This document shows positions 14,869 through 23,202 of a stretch of DNA of 64,000 bases, piece after piece. The notes under the pieces are model-generated. The model was given only the letters and a program-made list of their open reading frames with translations. It searched no databases and was not told the DNA's origin. Origin of the DNA: Acidimicrobiales bacterium. Its GTDB lineage: Bacteria > Actinomycetota > Acidimicrobiia > Acidimicrobiales > SZUA-35. The stretch is taken from positions 415,689 to 479,688 of the forward strand of contig JANQPB010000014.1 in assembly GCA_028285495.1 (NCBI GenBank), in the 5' to 3' direction. Each line of letters starts with the position of its first letter. The first letter of the stretch is position 1. Both the position numbers and the translations under genes were made by a program.

Positions 14869-17484
14869 TTGCGAACCGATCTTCCCGGTATCGATCGCGA
14901 GCCACACGAGACGGAGACCGAGACCGAGCTGGCCACCGGCGCCGGCGGCGCCGTGCTGCGCGCCCTGGCCCTGATCGACCGCCGCGCCTTCGTCGCCGCC
15001 CACGCGCTGGCCATGATGGCCGGCGGGCTCGGGGCGGTGGTCGTCGCCCGATCGATGATCGGCTGGGAGGCCCACCTGCCCGTCCCGTGGCTGGTGATCG
15101 CCGCCCTGTTCTTCGTCGTCGAGGCGACCGCCCTCCACATCGAGATCCGCCGGGAGACCCACACGCTCAGCCTCTCCGGGCTGCCGCTGCTGCTCGGGCT
15201 GCTGGCTCTCGGTCCCGCCGGGCTCGTTGCGGCCAGGCTGATCGGCAGCGGCCTTGCCCTGGTCACCGTCCGCCGCCGCTACGGGCTCAAGCTCGTCTGG
15301 AACCTGGGTCTCTACACGCTGGAGACCGCGACCGCGACGGCGATCGCGGCAACGGCCCTCGATGGCGACCCGCCGAGCGTGGTCGTCGACTGGCTCGTGC
15401 TGCTCGGCGCCATCCTGGCGGCCGAGCTGATCGGGCTGATCTCGGTCCCGATCGTCATCATGATCGCCGAGAGCGAGGTGCGGCTGTCGCTGTTCGCCCA
15501 GATCGGCCGGAGCCAGCTGATCGCGGCGGTCAGCGCCACGTTCGGGATCGTGGCCGTCGCCGCCACCCTCGACCTGCTGTGGCTCGCCGCCTTCGCCGCC
15601 GTCCCGTTGCTCGGCGTCGGCTGGCTGCTCCACCTGTTCGGCCGGCTCGGCAAGGAGCACCACGACCTCCGCCAGCTCCACGGCTTCACCACCGCTATCG
15701 CCGGCCGCGATCCGATCATGGTCGGCCTGGAGCAGCTGGCCACGATCCTCCGGGCCTCGTCGGCCGCCATCGCGGTGCGGACCGCTGACCGCACCTTCAG
15801 CGTCGTCCGCTGGGGCGACCAGGTCAGGGCCGAGCACACGATCGTCGTCGATGCGCCCGAGCTGGTCGGCGACGACGTGGTCGCGGTCGCCGCAGACGAC
15901 GAGCCGACGGAGTTGTCCGAGCTCCTGGCGCGCCTCGGCGGCCAGACCGGACTGGCCGTCCCCATCGCCGACCACGTGAGCGGCAGCGGCTACATCCTGT
16001 TGATCGACCGGCTCGGCGCGTCGAGCCGCTTCCACGACGAGGAGGTCCGCCTGTTCGCCTCCCTGTCGACCAACCTGGCGGCCCGCATCTCGGCCACCCG
16101 TCTGCTCGACGAGCTCGAGCTGCAGGCCAGGACCGATGCGCTGACCGGGCTGGCCAACCGCAACGCCATCGAGGCCGAGCTGGAGCGCCGCCTGGCCGAC
16201 CCCGGCGCCGAGGGAACGGTGCTGATGCTCGATCTCGACCGGTTCAAGGACGTGAACGACTCGCTCGGCCATCACTTCGGCGACGCGCTGTTGCGTCACG
16301 TGGCCGACCGGCTGCGGGACCACCTGCGGGAGGGTGACCTCATCGGTCGTCTCGGGGGCGACGAGTTCGCCATCGTGCTCGACCACGGCCAGAACCCCGA
16401 TCGCGACCGGGCCCTCGACCGGCAGCTGACCAGTCTCTCCCGCCGGTTGACCGAGCCGGTCGACCTCGGTGGCGTCAGCCTGGAGGTCGGGTCGAGCATC
16501 GGGGTCGCCTCCTGGCCGGCCGATGCGTCGACCGGGACCGAGCTGCTCCGTCTGGCCGACATCGCCATGTACGAGGCCAAGCGGACCCACCAGCGGTGGG
16601 TCCGCTACGACCCGGCGATCGATCACGCCAGCGCCGACCGCCTGGCCCTGCTCGGACAGATCCGGCAGGCGATCACCGACCGGGAGCTCCGGCTCCACCT
16701 GCAGCCCCAGATCCGCGCCGACGACGGCCGCCTCCTCGGCGCCGAGGCCCTCCTCCGCTGGCATCACCCCGAGCGGGGACTGATCCCGCCGTCGGAGTTC
16801 CTGACGCTCGCCGAGCAGTCGTCGCTGGCCGGCCCGATCACCAGCCACGTCATCGACGAGGCCATCGCCGCCGCCAGGGAGCTGCGGGCCGGGTTCGGGT
16901 CGCTGACGATCTGGGTCAACTTGACGGCGAGGGACCTGCTCGACCAGTCGCTGGCGCCGCGAATCGCCAGCTCGTTGCTCACCTCGGGTGTCGATCCAGA
17001 CCAGCTCGGCTTCGAGGTGACCGAGAGCTCGCTGATCATCAACATCGACATGGCGATCTCGACGCTGACCGCGATTCGCCAGCTCGGCTGTCGGACCTCG
17101 ATCGACGACTTCGGCACCGGCTACGCCTCGCTCCAGTACCTGCAGCGACTCCCGATCGACGAGGTCAAGATCGACCAGTCGTTCGTCCGTCACGCCACCA
17201 CCGACCGGGACTCGGCGGCGATCGTGCGCTCGACCACCCGTCTGCTCCAGGACCTCGACCGGTCGGTGGTGGCCGAGGGCATCGAGGACCGGGAGACGCT
17301 CGACCTGATCGCCGAGATCGGCTGCGACGTCGCCCAGGGCTACTACATCGCCAAGCCGCTCGACTTCGAGCGCTTCGTCGACTGGGCCGGATGCTACGAC
17401 CCGGCGGCGATCGTGGGACCGCGGGCCGCCGGTTCTCCGGCGGCGGGGGCGACGACGGTGGTCGACGCCGACATCGCTCCCTGA
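14869..17484 (+). CDS. Membrane GGDEF-EAL cyclic-di-GMP enzyme
   Basis: An 871-residue protein that makes and/or breaks cyclic di-GMP. The N-terminal 260 residues hold about seven hydrophobic segments forming a membrane sensor module, followed by a GAF-like domain (about 265-410), a GGDEF domain with the intact active site RLGGDEFAIVL (near 490-500), and an EAL domain with intact GAEALLRWHHPERG (near 625), NLTARD, FEVTESSL, IDDFGTGYASLQYLQ and DEVKIDQSFV. Both catalytic centres look complete, so the protein may switch activities; the membrane and GAF modules are the probable regulators. TTG start, supported by AAGGGAGG four bases upstream. Its neighbour with a FliA-like promoter makes a link to motility or surface life plausible. 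Confidence 0.92.
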   Translation: MRTDLPGIDREPHETETETELATGAGGAVLRALALIDRRAFVAAHALAMMAGGLGAVVVARSMIGWEAHLPVPWLVIAALFFVVEATALHIEIRRETHTLSLSGLPLLLGLLALGPAGLVAARLIGSGLALVTVRRRYGLKLVWNLGLYTLETATATAIAATALDGDPPSVVVDWLVLLGAILAAELIGLISVPIVIMIAESEVRLSLFAQIGRSQLIAAVSATFGIVAVAATLDLLWLAAFAAVPLLGVGWLLHLFGRLGKEHHDLRQLHGFTTAIAGRDPIMVGLEQLATILRASSAAIAVRTADRTFSVVRWGDQVRAEHTIVVDAPELVGDDVVAVAADDEPTELSELLARLGGQTGLAVPIADHVSGSGYILLIDRLGASSRFHDEEVRLFASLSTNLAARISATRLLDELELQARTDALTGLANRNAIEAELERRLADPGAEGTVLMLDLDRFKDVNDSLGHHFGDALLRHVADRLRDHLREGDLIGRLGGDEFAIVLDHGQNPDRDRALDRQLTSLSRRLTEPVDLGGVSLEVGSSIGVASWPADASTGTELLRLADIAMYEAKRTHQRWVRYDPAIDHASADRLALLGQIRQAITDRELRLHLQPQIRADDGRLLGAEALLRWHHPERGLIPPSEFLTLAEQSSLAGPITSHVIDEAIAAARELRAGFGSLTIWVNLTARDLLDQSLAPRIASSLLTSGVDPDQLGFEVTESSLIINIDMAISTLTAIRQLGCRTSIDDFGTGYASLQYLQRLPIDEVKIDQSFVRHATTDRDSAAIVRSTTRLLQDLDRSVVAEGIEDRETLDLIAEIGCDVAQGYYIAKPLDFERFVDWAGCYDPAAIVGPRAAGSPAAGATTVVDADIAP

Positions 17485-17542
17485 GCCGCATCGATCGTGG
17501 CAGGTCGGTCGCAGGGCCAGCCGGCCTCGACATACTTTCGGG

Positions 17543-19717
17543 ATGACCAACGCCACGCCGGCAGGATCCGACGCCATCGTGCTCGAGCAGGGGGCCACCC
17601 AGGTCGTCATCGATCGGCGTCAGCCGATGCCGGTCATCGCCCACCTCGGGCCGCCGATCGACGGCTACGAGCCCCTCCTGCTCGACCAGCCGGTGGCCAA
17701 CGCCACGCTCGACTCGCCGGCGCCGCTCGGCCTCGTGACCGAGCACGGCTACGGCTTCGGCGGGCGCCCCGGCCTGATGGGGAACAGGGCCGACGGCAGC
17801 AGCTGGTCGCCGTTGTTCACCGAGGCCGAGGAACCGGTCGTCGACGGTCGGCCGGACGAGGTCGGCGGTGCGCCGCATCGAGCCCGCTTCTCGATCGTCG
17901 ACCCGGTGGCCCGGCTCCGTCTCGACCTGCAGGTCGAGGTCACGCCGGCCGAGACCGTCGTCATCCGGGCCGGGCTGACCAACGAGGGTGACAGCCCCTA
18001 CGCACTGCTGCGGCTGTCGCCGTCGGTGCCGGTGCCGATCCACGCCGTCGATCTGGTGACGTTCGGCGGCCGCTGGTGCCGCGAGTTCCAACCGGACCGG
18101 TCGTCGTTCGACGGTCTCCGGGTGCTCGAGAACCGGCGGGGCCGAACCTCACACGAGCAGTTGCCGGCGATGTTCGCCGGCACGTTCGGGTTCGGCGAGG
18201 ACCACGGCGACGTGTGGGGCGTGCAGCTGGCGTGGAGCGGCAACTACGAGGTGGCGGCCGAGCGGATCGGTGACGGTCGTCGCCACATCCAGGCCGGCGA
18301 GCTGCTCTCGCCCGGCGAGATCGTGCTCGACCCTGGTGAGAGCTACCAGACCCCCGAGGTGGTGGTGGCGGCCAGCGCCGCCGGCCTCACGCCGGCCAGC
18401 CAGCGCTTCCATCGCCACGTTCGCCACCACCATCCGCTCGATGGTCCCCGCAAGGTCATCCTCAACACCTGGGAGGCCGTCTACTTCAACCACGACCTCG
18501 ACACCCTCAAGGCGCTGGCCGACACCGCGGCCGAGGTCGGGGTCGAGCGGTTCGTGCTCGACGACGGCTGGTTCGGGTCCCGTCGTGACGACACCCGCGG
18601 CCTGGGCGACTGGTGGGTCAGCGAGGAGGTGTGGCCGAAGGGCCTGCACCCGATCGTCGACCACGTGATCGGCCTCGGCATGGAGTTCGGGCTGTGGTTC
18701 GAGCCCGAGATGGTCAACCCCGACTCGGACCTCTACCGGGAGCACCCAGACTGGGCGCTCACGACGCCGGGCTACGAGCCGGTGCTCGGCCGCCACCAGC
18801 TGGTGCTGGACTGCGGCCGTGGCTCGGTGCGGCACTACCTCTTCGACCGGATCGACGCCCTCCTGCAGGAGTACCCGATCTCGTACCTGAAGTGGGACAT
18901 GAACCGCGACCTCGTCCAGGGGTCGCATCAGCCGAACCCGGACGGACCGGCATCGCCCGGAGCCCACGGGCACGTGGCCGGGGTCTACCGGCTGATCGAT
19001 CGGCTGCGAGAGGCCCACCCGGGGGTCGAGATCGAGAGCTGCGCATCCGGCGGCGGCCGGGTCGACCTCGGGATCCTGCGTCGGACCGATCGGGTGTGGA
19101 CCTCGGACTGCAACGACGCGCTCGAGCGCCAGGACATCCAGCGGGGCTTCTCGATGCTGTTCCCGCCCGAGGTGATGGGCGCCCACATCGGTCCGGATCG
19201 GGCCCACACCACCAACCGGGTCCAGAACCTTGGGTTCCGGTGCGCCACCGCACTGTTCGGGTCGCTCGGCATCGAGTGGAACCTGCTCGACGCCGGGCCC
19301 GAGCGGCTGCCCCGGGTGGCGGCCACCGTCGCCCTGTACAAGCGGCTGCGGGACGTGCTGCACTCCGGCGACGTGGTTCGCATCGACCACGACGACCCGG
19401 CGGTGCGGGTCCACGGCGTGGTGGCCAGCGACCGGTCGAGGGCGGTGATGGCCTACGTCCAGGCGTCGACGAGCCCGACCGCCGTGCCGATGCCGTTCCG
19501 GTTCGCCGGCCTCGACCCGGAGCGCCGCTACCGCATCGAGGTGATCGACGACCTCGGGTCGGTGTACCACGCCGGACGGGTGCACCCGCCGTGGATGGGG
19601 GCGGACGACGCCGGTGGGATCGTGGCCAGCGGCGAGCAGCTGATGCGGGCCGGCCTGCAGCCCCCGGTACTGCACCCCGAGTCGGTCCTGCTGCTCGAGC
19701 TGACCGCCGTCGACTGA
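17543..19717 (+). CDS. Alpha-galactosidase, GH36
   Basis: A 724-residue glycoside hydrolase of family 36. The N-terminal beta-supersandwich domain (about 1-300) precedes a TIM barrel with NTWEAVYFNHDLDTL, VLDDGWFGSRRDD, the nucleophile Asp452 in YLKWDMNRDLVQ, ESCASGGGRVDLGILR, and the acid/base Asp522 in WTSDCNDALERQ; a C-terminal beta domain follows. Length and motifs match bacterial RafA/AgaR-type enzymes that hydrolyse alpha-1,6-linked galactose from raffinose-type sugars. No signal peptide, so it acts inside the cell and needs an importer, which is not in the window. The gene stands alone; a repeat array lies downstream. Confidence 0.95.
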   Translation: MTNATPAGSDAIVLEQGATQVVIDRRQPMPVIAHLGPPIDGYEPLLLDQPVANATLDSPAPLGLVTEHGYGFGGRPGLMGNRADGSSWSPLFTEAEEPVVDGRPDEVGGAPHRARFSIVDPVARLRLDLQVEVTPAETVVIRAGLTNEGDSPYALLRLSPSVPVPIHAVDLVTFGGRWCREFQPDRSSFDGLRVLENRRGRTSHEQLPAMFAGTFGFGEDHGDVWGVQLAWSGNYEVAAERIGDGRRHIQAGELLSPGEIVLDPGESYQTPEVVVAASAAGLTPASQRFHRHVRHHHPLDGPRKVILNTWEAVYFNHDLDTLKALADTAAEVGVERFVLDDGWFGSRRDDTRGLGDWWVSEEVWPKGLHPIVDHVIGLGMEFGLWFEPEMVNPDSDLYREHPDWALTTPGYEPVLGRHQLVLDCGRGSVRHYLFDRIDALLQEYPISYLKWDMNRDLVQGSHQPNPDGPASPGAHGHVAGVYRLIDRLREAHPGVEIESCASGGGRVDLGILRRTDRVWTSDCNDALERQDIQRGFSMLFPPEVMGAHIGPDRAHTTNRVQNLGFRCATALFGSLGIEWNLLDAGPERLPRVAATVALYKRLRDVLHSGDVVRIDHDDPAVRVHGVVASDRSRAVMAYVQASTSPTAVPMPFRFAGLDPERRYRIEVIDDLGSVYHAGRVHPPWMGADDAGGIVASGEQLMRAGLQPPVLHPESVLLLELTAVD

Positions 19718-19749
19718 TCGCAGCCGGAGGCACCGGGTGGGGAGGCGGC

Positions 19750-19797
19750 CTCGCCGTCGTGGTCGCGGTCGTCCTCGCCGTCGTGGTCGCCGTCGTC
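19750..19797. repeat. 24-bp tandem duplication
   Basis: CTCGCCGTCGTGGTCG followed by sGGTCGTC-like bases, repeated twice end to end with one mismatch (19750-19773 and 19774-19797), a further partial CTCCCGTCG follows. Low-complexity, non-coding, 33 bp after the alpha-galactosidase stop and just before the inverted-repeat array. Confidence 0.6.
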
Positions 19798-19821
19798 CTC
19801 CCGTCGGTGTGGTGTTTCGGG

Positions 19822-20540
19822 CCGCATAAACGCGAAACGCCACCCCCACATCAGCACCTCTGCGGCCAGAGGAACCGCCGCGCCCAACCACTCGCCGCAT
19901 AAACGCGAAAGCGGACTGGGTTCGCGTCCATGCAGCCAGAACGACCAGCCGACAGGCACGACCACCGAGCCGGGGACCCGCCGCCGCATAGACGCGAAAG
20001 CGGCCAGGGTTTCGCGCTTAGGCGGCCAGAACGACCACCGGACCCAACCACCCGCCGCACAAACGCGAAAGGACGACCCGAGATTCGCGCCTCTGCGGCC
20101 GGAACAACCGTCAAGCCCGACCATCCGCCGCATAAACGCGAAACGACGACCCGGGACTCGCGCCTCGGCGGCCGGAACGACCACCGGACCCAACCACCTG
20201 CCGCATAAACGCGAAACGACCACCCGGGATTCGCGCCTCGGCGGCCGGGAACGACCCACCGGACCCAACCACCTGCCGCATAAACGCGAAACGACGACCC
20301 GGGACTCGCGTCCATGCGGCCGGAACAACCGTCAAGCCCGAGCATCCGCCGCCTCAACGCGAAACGACCACCCGGGACTCGCGCCTCGGCGGCCGGGAAC
20401 GACCCACCGGACCCAACCACCCGCCGCCTCAACGCGAAACGACCACCCGAGATTCGCGTCCATGCGGCCGGAACGACCGTCAAGCCCGACCATCCGTCGC
20501 CTAAACGCGAAACGACGACCCTGGTTTCGCGTTTATGCGG
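19822..20540. repeat. Tandem array of ten ~73-bp inverted-repeat units
   Basis: Ten units begin at 19822, 19895, 19984, 20055, 20128, 20201, 20276, 20349, 20424 and 20497. Each unit has a left arm CCGCATAAACGCGAAA (variants ACAAA, CTCAA, CTAAA in the middle), a core near CGACNACCCGGG, a right arm that is its inverted copy (TTTCGCGTTTATGCGG in the last unit; TTCGCGTCCATGCGG or TTCGCGCCTCGGCGG in others) and a spacer. Arm ends CCGC and GCGAA are constant; the 4-5 bases between them vary. Spacers are of two types, one with CCGGACCCAACCACC and one with GTCAAGCCCGACCATCC, roughly alternating. The array fills the 917-bp gap between convergent alpha-galactosidase and CoA-transferase genes. Reading frames through it are repeat artefacts. 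No transposase or cas gene is near. Confidence 0.9.
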
Positions 20541-20634
20541 TCGGAAACACAACACCACACGCTCCACCGGACGAGCCGAGCCTGGTCGAGGACGCCACCG
20601 ACGCCATCGTCGGCGGTGGCACGGTGCGGCGGGC

Positions 20635-21870
20635 TCAGCCGGCGATGACGATCCCGTCGGCCACGAGACGGGCGATCTCGTCCGGCGTGAGCCCCGCCAA
20701 CTCGGTCAGCACCGTCTCGGTGTCGGCCCCGAGCACGGGGCTCGGGTCCAGGGCCAGCAGCTCCGAGCCGTGCCAACGGATGGGGCTGTGGGGGATCGGC
20801 TGCCGGCCCGCCTCGGGATGGTCCATCCATCGGAGCGAGCCCCGGGCGTGCAGGCCGGGGTCGTCGACGATCTCCTCGACCACCCGTACCGCCGCCGCCG
20901 GGACGTGCTCCGCCTGGAGCGCCGCCGCCGCCTCCGCCTTCGGCCTGGTCGAGGTCCACGACGTCACCAGCTCGTCGACCTCGGGGATCCGCTCGGCCCG
21001 ACCCTGGAAGCCCCGGTAGCGCTCGTCGCCGAGCAGGTCGGTGCGACCGATGGCGGCCAGCACGCCCCGCCAGTGACGGTTGTTGATGGCGATCAGCGCA
21101 AGGTGACCATCCGCGCAGGGATACACGTTGTAGGGCGCCAGGTAGCGGCCGATGTGGCGGTTGCCGGTTCGGGGGGCGGCGCCGGTCCGCTCCCACTGGG
21201 CCAGGGCTGTCGTGAGCGTGAAGTAGGCGGCGTCGACCATCGACACCTCCACCGACCGACCGCGCCCCGTCCGCTCCCGCTCGTACAGCGCCGTCGTGAC
21301 CGCCCCGTAGAGATGGGTGCCGCCGAGGAAGTCGACGAACGCAGCCCCCGACTTCAGCGGCGGATCGCCGTCGTTGCCGGTGATGGCCATGGCCCCGGCG
21401 TGGGCCTGGATCGTGATGTCCATCGCCGGGATCGAGGTGTCGACGATCGAGCCGTCCGGGTTGCGGACCCCGAAGCCGGAGGCGTGGGCCACGATCAGCC
21501 GTGGGTTGGTGGCCAGCAGTTCGTCGGCCCCGATGCCGAGCCGCTCGGGCACGCCGGGGGCGAAGTTCATGACGGCGACGTCGGCCCCGGCGGCCAGCCG
21601 GTGGAAGGCCTCGACCCCGGCCGGCTGCTTGAGGTCGATGCCGATCGACTCCTTGTTGGAGTTGAGCATGGCAAAGGGGAGGCCGACGTCGCGGGTCCGC
21701 AGGCCCTCCCCACCCGGGGGCTCGACCTTGACCACCCTGGCACCGGCCAGGGCGAGCAGCAGCGCGGCGTAGGGTCCCTGGTAGATGTGGCCGAGGTCGA
21801 GGACGGTCACGCCATCGAGCGGGAGCGGCCTCGACGCCTCGGCCTCGTCGGCGCCGTCGACGGCGCTCAC
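20635..21870 (-). CDS. CaiB/BaiF family CoA-transferase
   Basis: A 411-residue type III CoA-transferase moving CoA between carboxylic acids in the cytoplasm. N-terminal LDGVTVLDLGHIYQGPYAAL and AGARVVKVEPPGGEGLR form the Rossmann-like CoA site; LNSNKESIGIDLKQPAG follows; the catalytic Asp is expected in VEVSMVDAAYFTLTT (Asp near 200). Length is normal for the family. The GTG start at 21870 overlaps the stop of the acyl-CoA dehydrogenase gene by 4 bp (GTGA), so the two are translated as a coupled pair; the substrate is probably the free acid whose CoA ester the dehydrogenase oxidises. Confidence 0.92.
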   Translation of the reverse strand: MSAVDGADEAEASRPLPLDGVTVLDLGHIYQGPYAALLLALAGARVVKVEPPGGEGLRTRDVGLPFAMLNSNKESIGIDLKQPAGVEAFHRLAAGADVAVMNFAPGVPERLGIGADELLATNPRLIVAHASGFGVRNPDGSIVDTSIPAMDITIQAHAGAMAITGNDGDPPLKSGAAFVDFLGGTHLYGAVTTALYERERTGRGRSVEVSMVDAAYFTLTTALAQWERTGAAPRTGNRHIGRYLAPYNVYPCADGHLALIAINNRHWRGVLAAIGRTDLLGDERYRGFQGRAERIPEVDELVTSWTSTRPKAEAAAALQAEHVPAAAVRVVEEIVDDPGLHARGSLRWMDHPEAGRQPIPHSPIRWHGSELLALDPSPVLGADTETVLTELAGLTPDEIARLVADGIVIAG

Positions 21871-23045
21871 TTGAAGCTCCCACCGAGGATCTCGCGGGCC
21901 ATGATCAGGCGCTGGACCTCGGACGGGCCCTCCCCGACCCGGCGGATCCGCAGCTCCCGATACCACCGCTCCAGCGGCAGATCCTTGGTCATGCCGAGGC
22001 CGCCGTGGATCTGCATCGCCCGGTCGACCACCCGTCCGGAGGCCTCGGTGGCGACCAGCTTGGCCATGGCCGCTTCGGTGCGGAACCGGTCGTTGCGGTC
22101 GGCGGCCTGGGCCGCCTCGAGGATGCACCAGCGGGCGTGACGGATGTCGATCTCGTTGTCGACCAGCATCCACTGGATCGACTGCTTCTCGGCCAGCCGC
22201 TCGCCGAACACCTCCCGCTCCTTGGCCCACGCGATCGCCATCTCCTGGGCCTTGATGGCCACCCCGAGGCAGCCGGCGGCGTAAGGGATGCGCTGCCGGC
22301 TGAGTCGATCGTTGGCGATGGCGAAGCCCCGGTTGACCTCGCCAAGGACGTTCTCGGCCGGGACCCGCATCTCGTCGAAGCTGATCTCGGTGGCGTAGCG
22401 GGTCGAGCGGAGCGTGTGGACCACCCGACGGACGTTGAAGCCGGGGGTGTCGGTTTCGACGATGAACGCCGTGACGCCGTTGCGGCCAGCGGTCGCGCCG
22501 CCGTCGTCGGAGGTGCGGGCGAACACGAGCGCGTAGTCGGCCTTGTCGGCACCGGAGATGTAGAGCTTGGCCCCGTTGAGGACCCACTCGTCGCCGTCCT
22601 GATGACCCCTGGTCTGGATGGCCCGGCCCGGGTCGCTGCCGCCGGACGGTTCCGTCAGGGCGAAGCAACCGAGCTTCTCCCCCCGCAGCGTCGGGTAGAG
22701 GTAGCGCTCCTTCTGCTCCTCGGTGGCCTCGAACAGCTGGGCCAGGCCGGCACCGCCGAAGGTGCCGTAGCACGGGGTGTACAGCCCGGCCCGATGCTGG
22801 CTCATCTCGATCGCCATCAGGGCCCTGGTGGTCACGTCGAGGCCGGGGCCGCCGAACTCCTCGGGGATGTCGAACCCGTAGAACCCCATCTCCCTGGTCA
22901 TGGCCACGAGACGAGCGTGGTCGTCGGGGTCGAGCTCGCCGGCGTCGGGATCGAGGTCGGCCTCGAGGGGGACGACCTCCTCGGCCACGAAACGGCGGAC
23001 CGTGTCGACGATCAGCTGCTGCTCGTCGGTGAGGGTGAAGTCCAT
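21867..23045 (-). CDS. Acyl-CoA dehydrogenase
   Basis: A 392-residue flavoprotein that oxidises acyl-CoA to enoyl-CoA. Family signatures: FALTEPSGGSDPGRAIQT (substrate and FAD loop, near 135), YISGADKADYALVFART, and the C-terminal QIHGGLGMTKDLPLERWYRE. The region around residues 240-260 (IPYAAGCLGVAIKAQEMAIA) and the C-terminal LPLERWYRELRIRRVGEGPS fit short/medium-chain dehydrogenases; the catalytic base is probably the Glu in RRVGEGPSEVQ. It is the first gene of a pair with the CoA-transferase. Its upstream region contains a terminator for the oxidase gene behind it. Confidence 0.93.
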   Translation of the reverse strand: MDFTLTDEQQLIVDTVRRFVAEEVVPLEADLDPDAGELDPDDHARLVAMTREMGFYGFDIPEEFGGPGLDVTTRALMAIEMSQHRAGLYTPCYGTFGGAGLAQLFEATEEQKERYLYPTLRGEKLGCFALTEPSGGSDPGRAIQTRGHQDGDEWVLNGAKLYISGADKADYALVFARTSDDGGATAGRNGVTAFIVETDTPGFNVRRVVHTLRSTRYATEISFDEMRVPAENVLGEVNRGFAIANDRLSRQRIPYAAGCLGVAIKAQEMAIAWAKEREVFGERLAEKQSIQWMLVDNEIDIRHARWCILEAAQAADRNDRFRTEAAMAKLVATEASGRVVDRAMQIHGGLGMTKDLPLERWYRELRIRRVGEGPSEVQRLIMAREILGGSFK

Positions 23046-23132
23046 CGGCTCGTTTTATCGTGAGGCCGACGGCCCGGTCCAAGGCCGGCACCCGACCCGA
23101 GGGTGCGGCCGGCACCCGGCCCGAACGCGACC

Positions 23133-23163
23133 GGGGTCGCCCTCCAAGCGGGAGAGCGACCCC
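23133..23163 (-). terminator. Terminator hairpin after multicopper oxidase
   Basis: Perfect 8-bp outer stem GGGGTCGC / GCGACCCC, with a further CTCC/GGAG pairing inside around an AAGC-type loop. It lies 40 bp beyond the oxidase stop on the minus strand and upstream of the acyl-CoA dehydrogenase gene, separating the two transcripts. Confidence 0.65.
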
Positions 23164-23202
23164 AGGCCTCGCGGCGAGGCGATCGATCGGTCGGAGCGAC
23201 CG

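Noticed and set aside
13015..17610. 1531-codon minus-strand frame
   Set aside because: Mirror frame of the subtilase and GGDEF-EAL genes, whose catalytic motifs are intact on the plus strand.
19822..20540. CRISPR array
   Set aside because: Repeat arms vary, spacers fall in only two repeated types, unit is palindromic, and there are no cas genes.
20635..23115. Single large CoA-transferase/dehydrogenase fusion
   Set aside because: The two proteins are in different frames and overlap by 4 bp; the long frame through the dehydrogenase region is a shadow.
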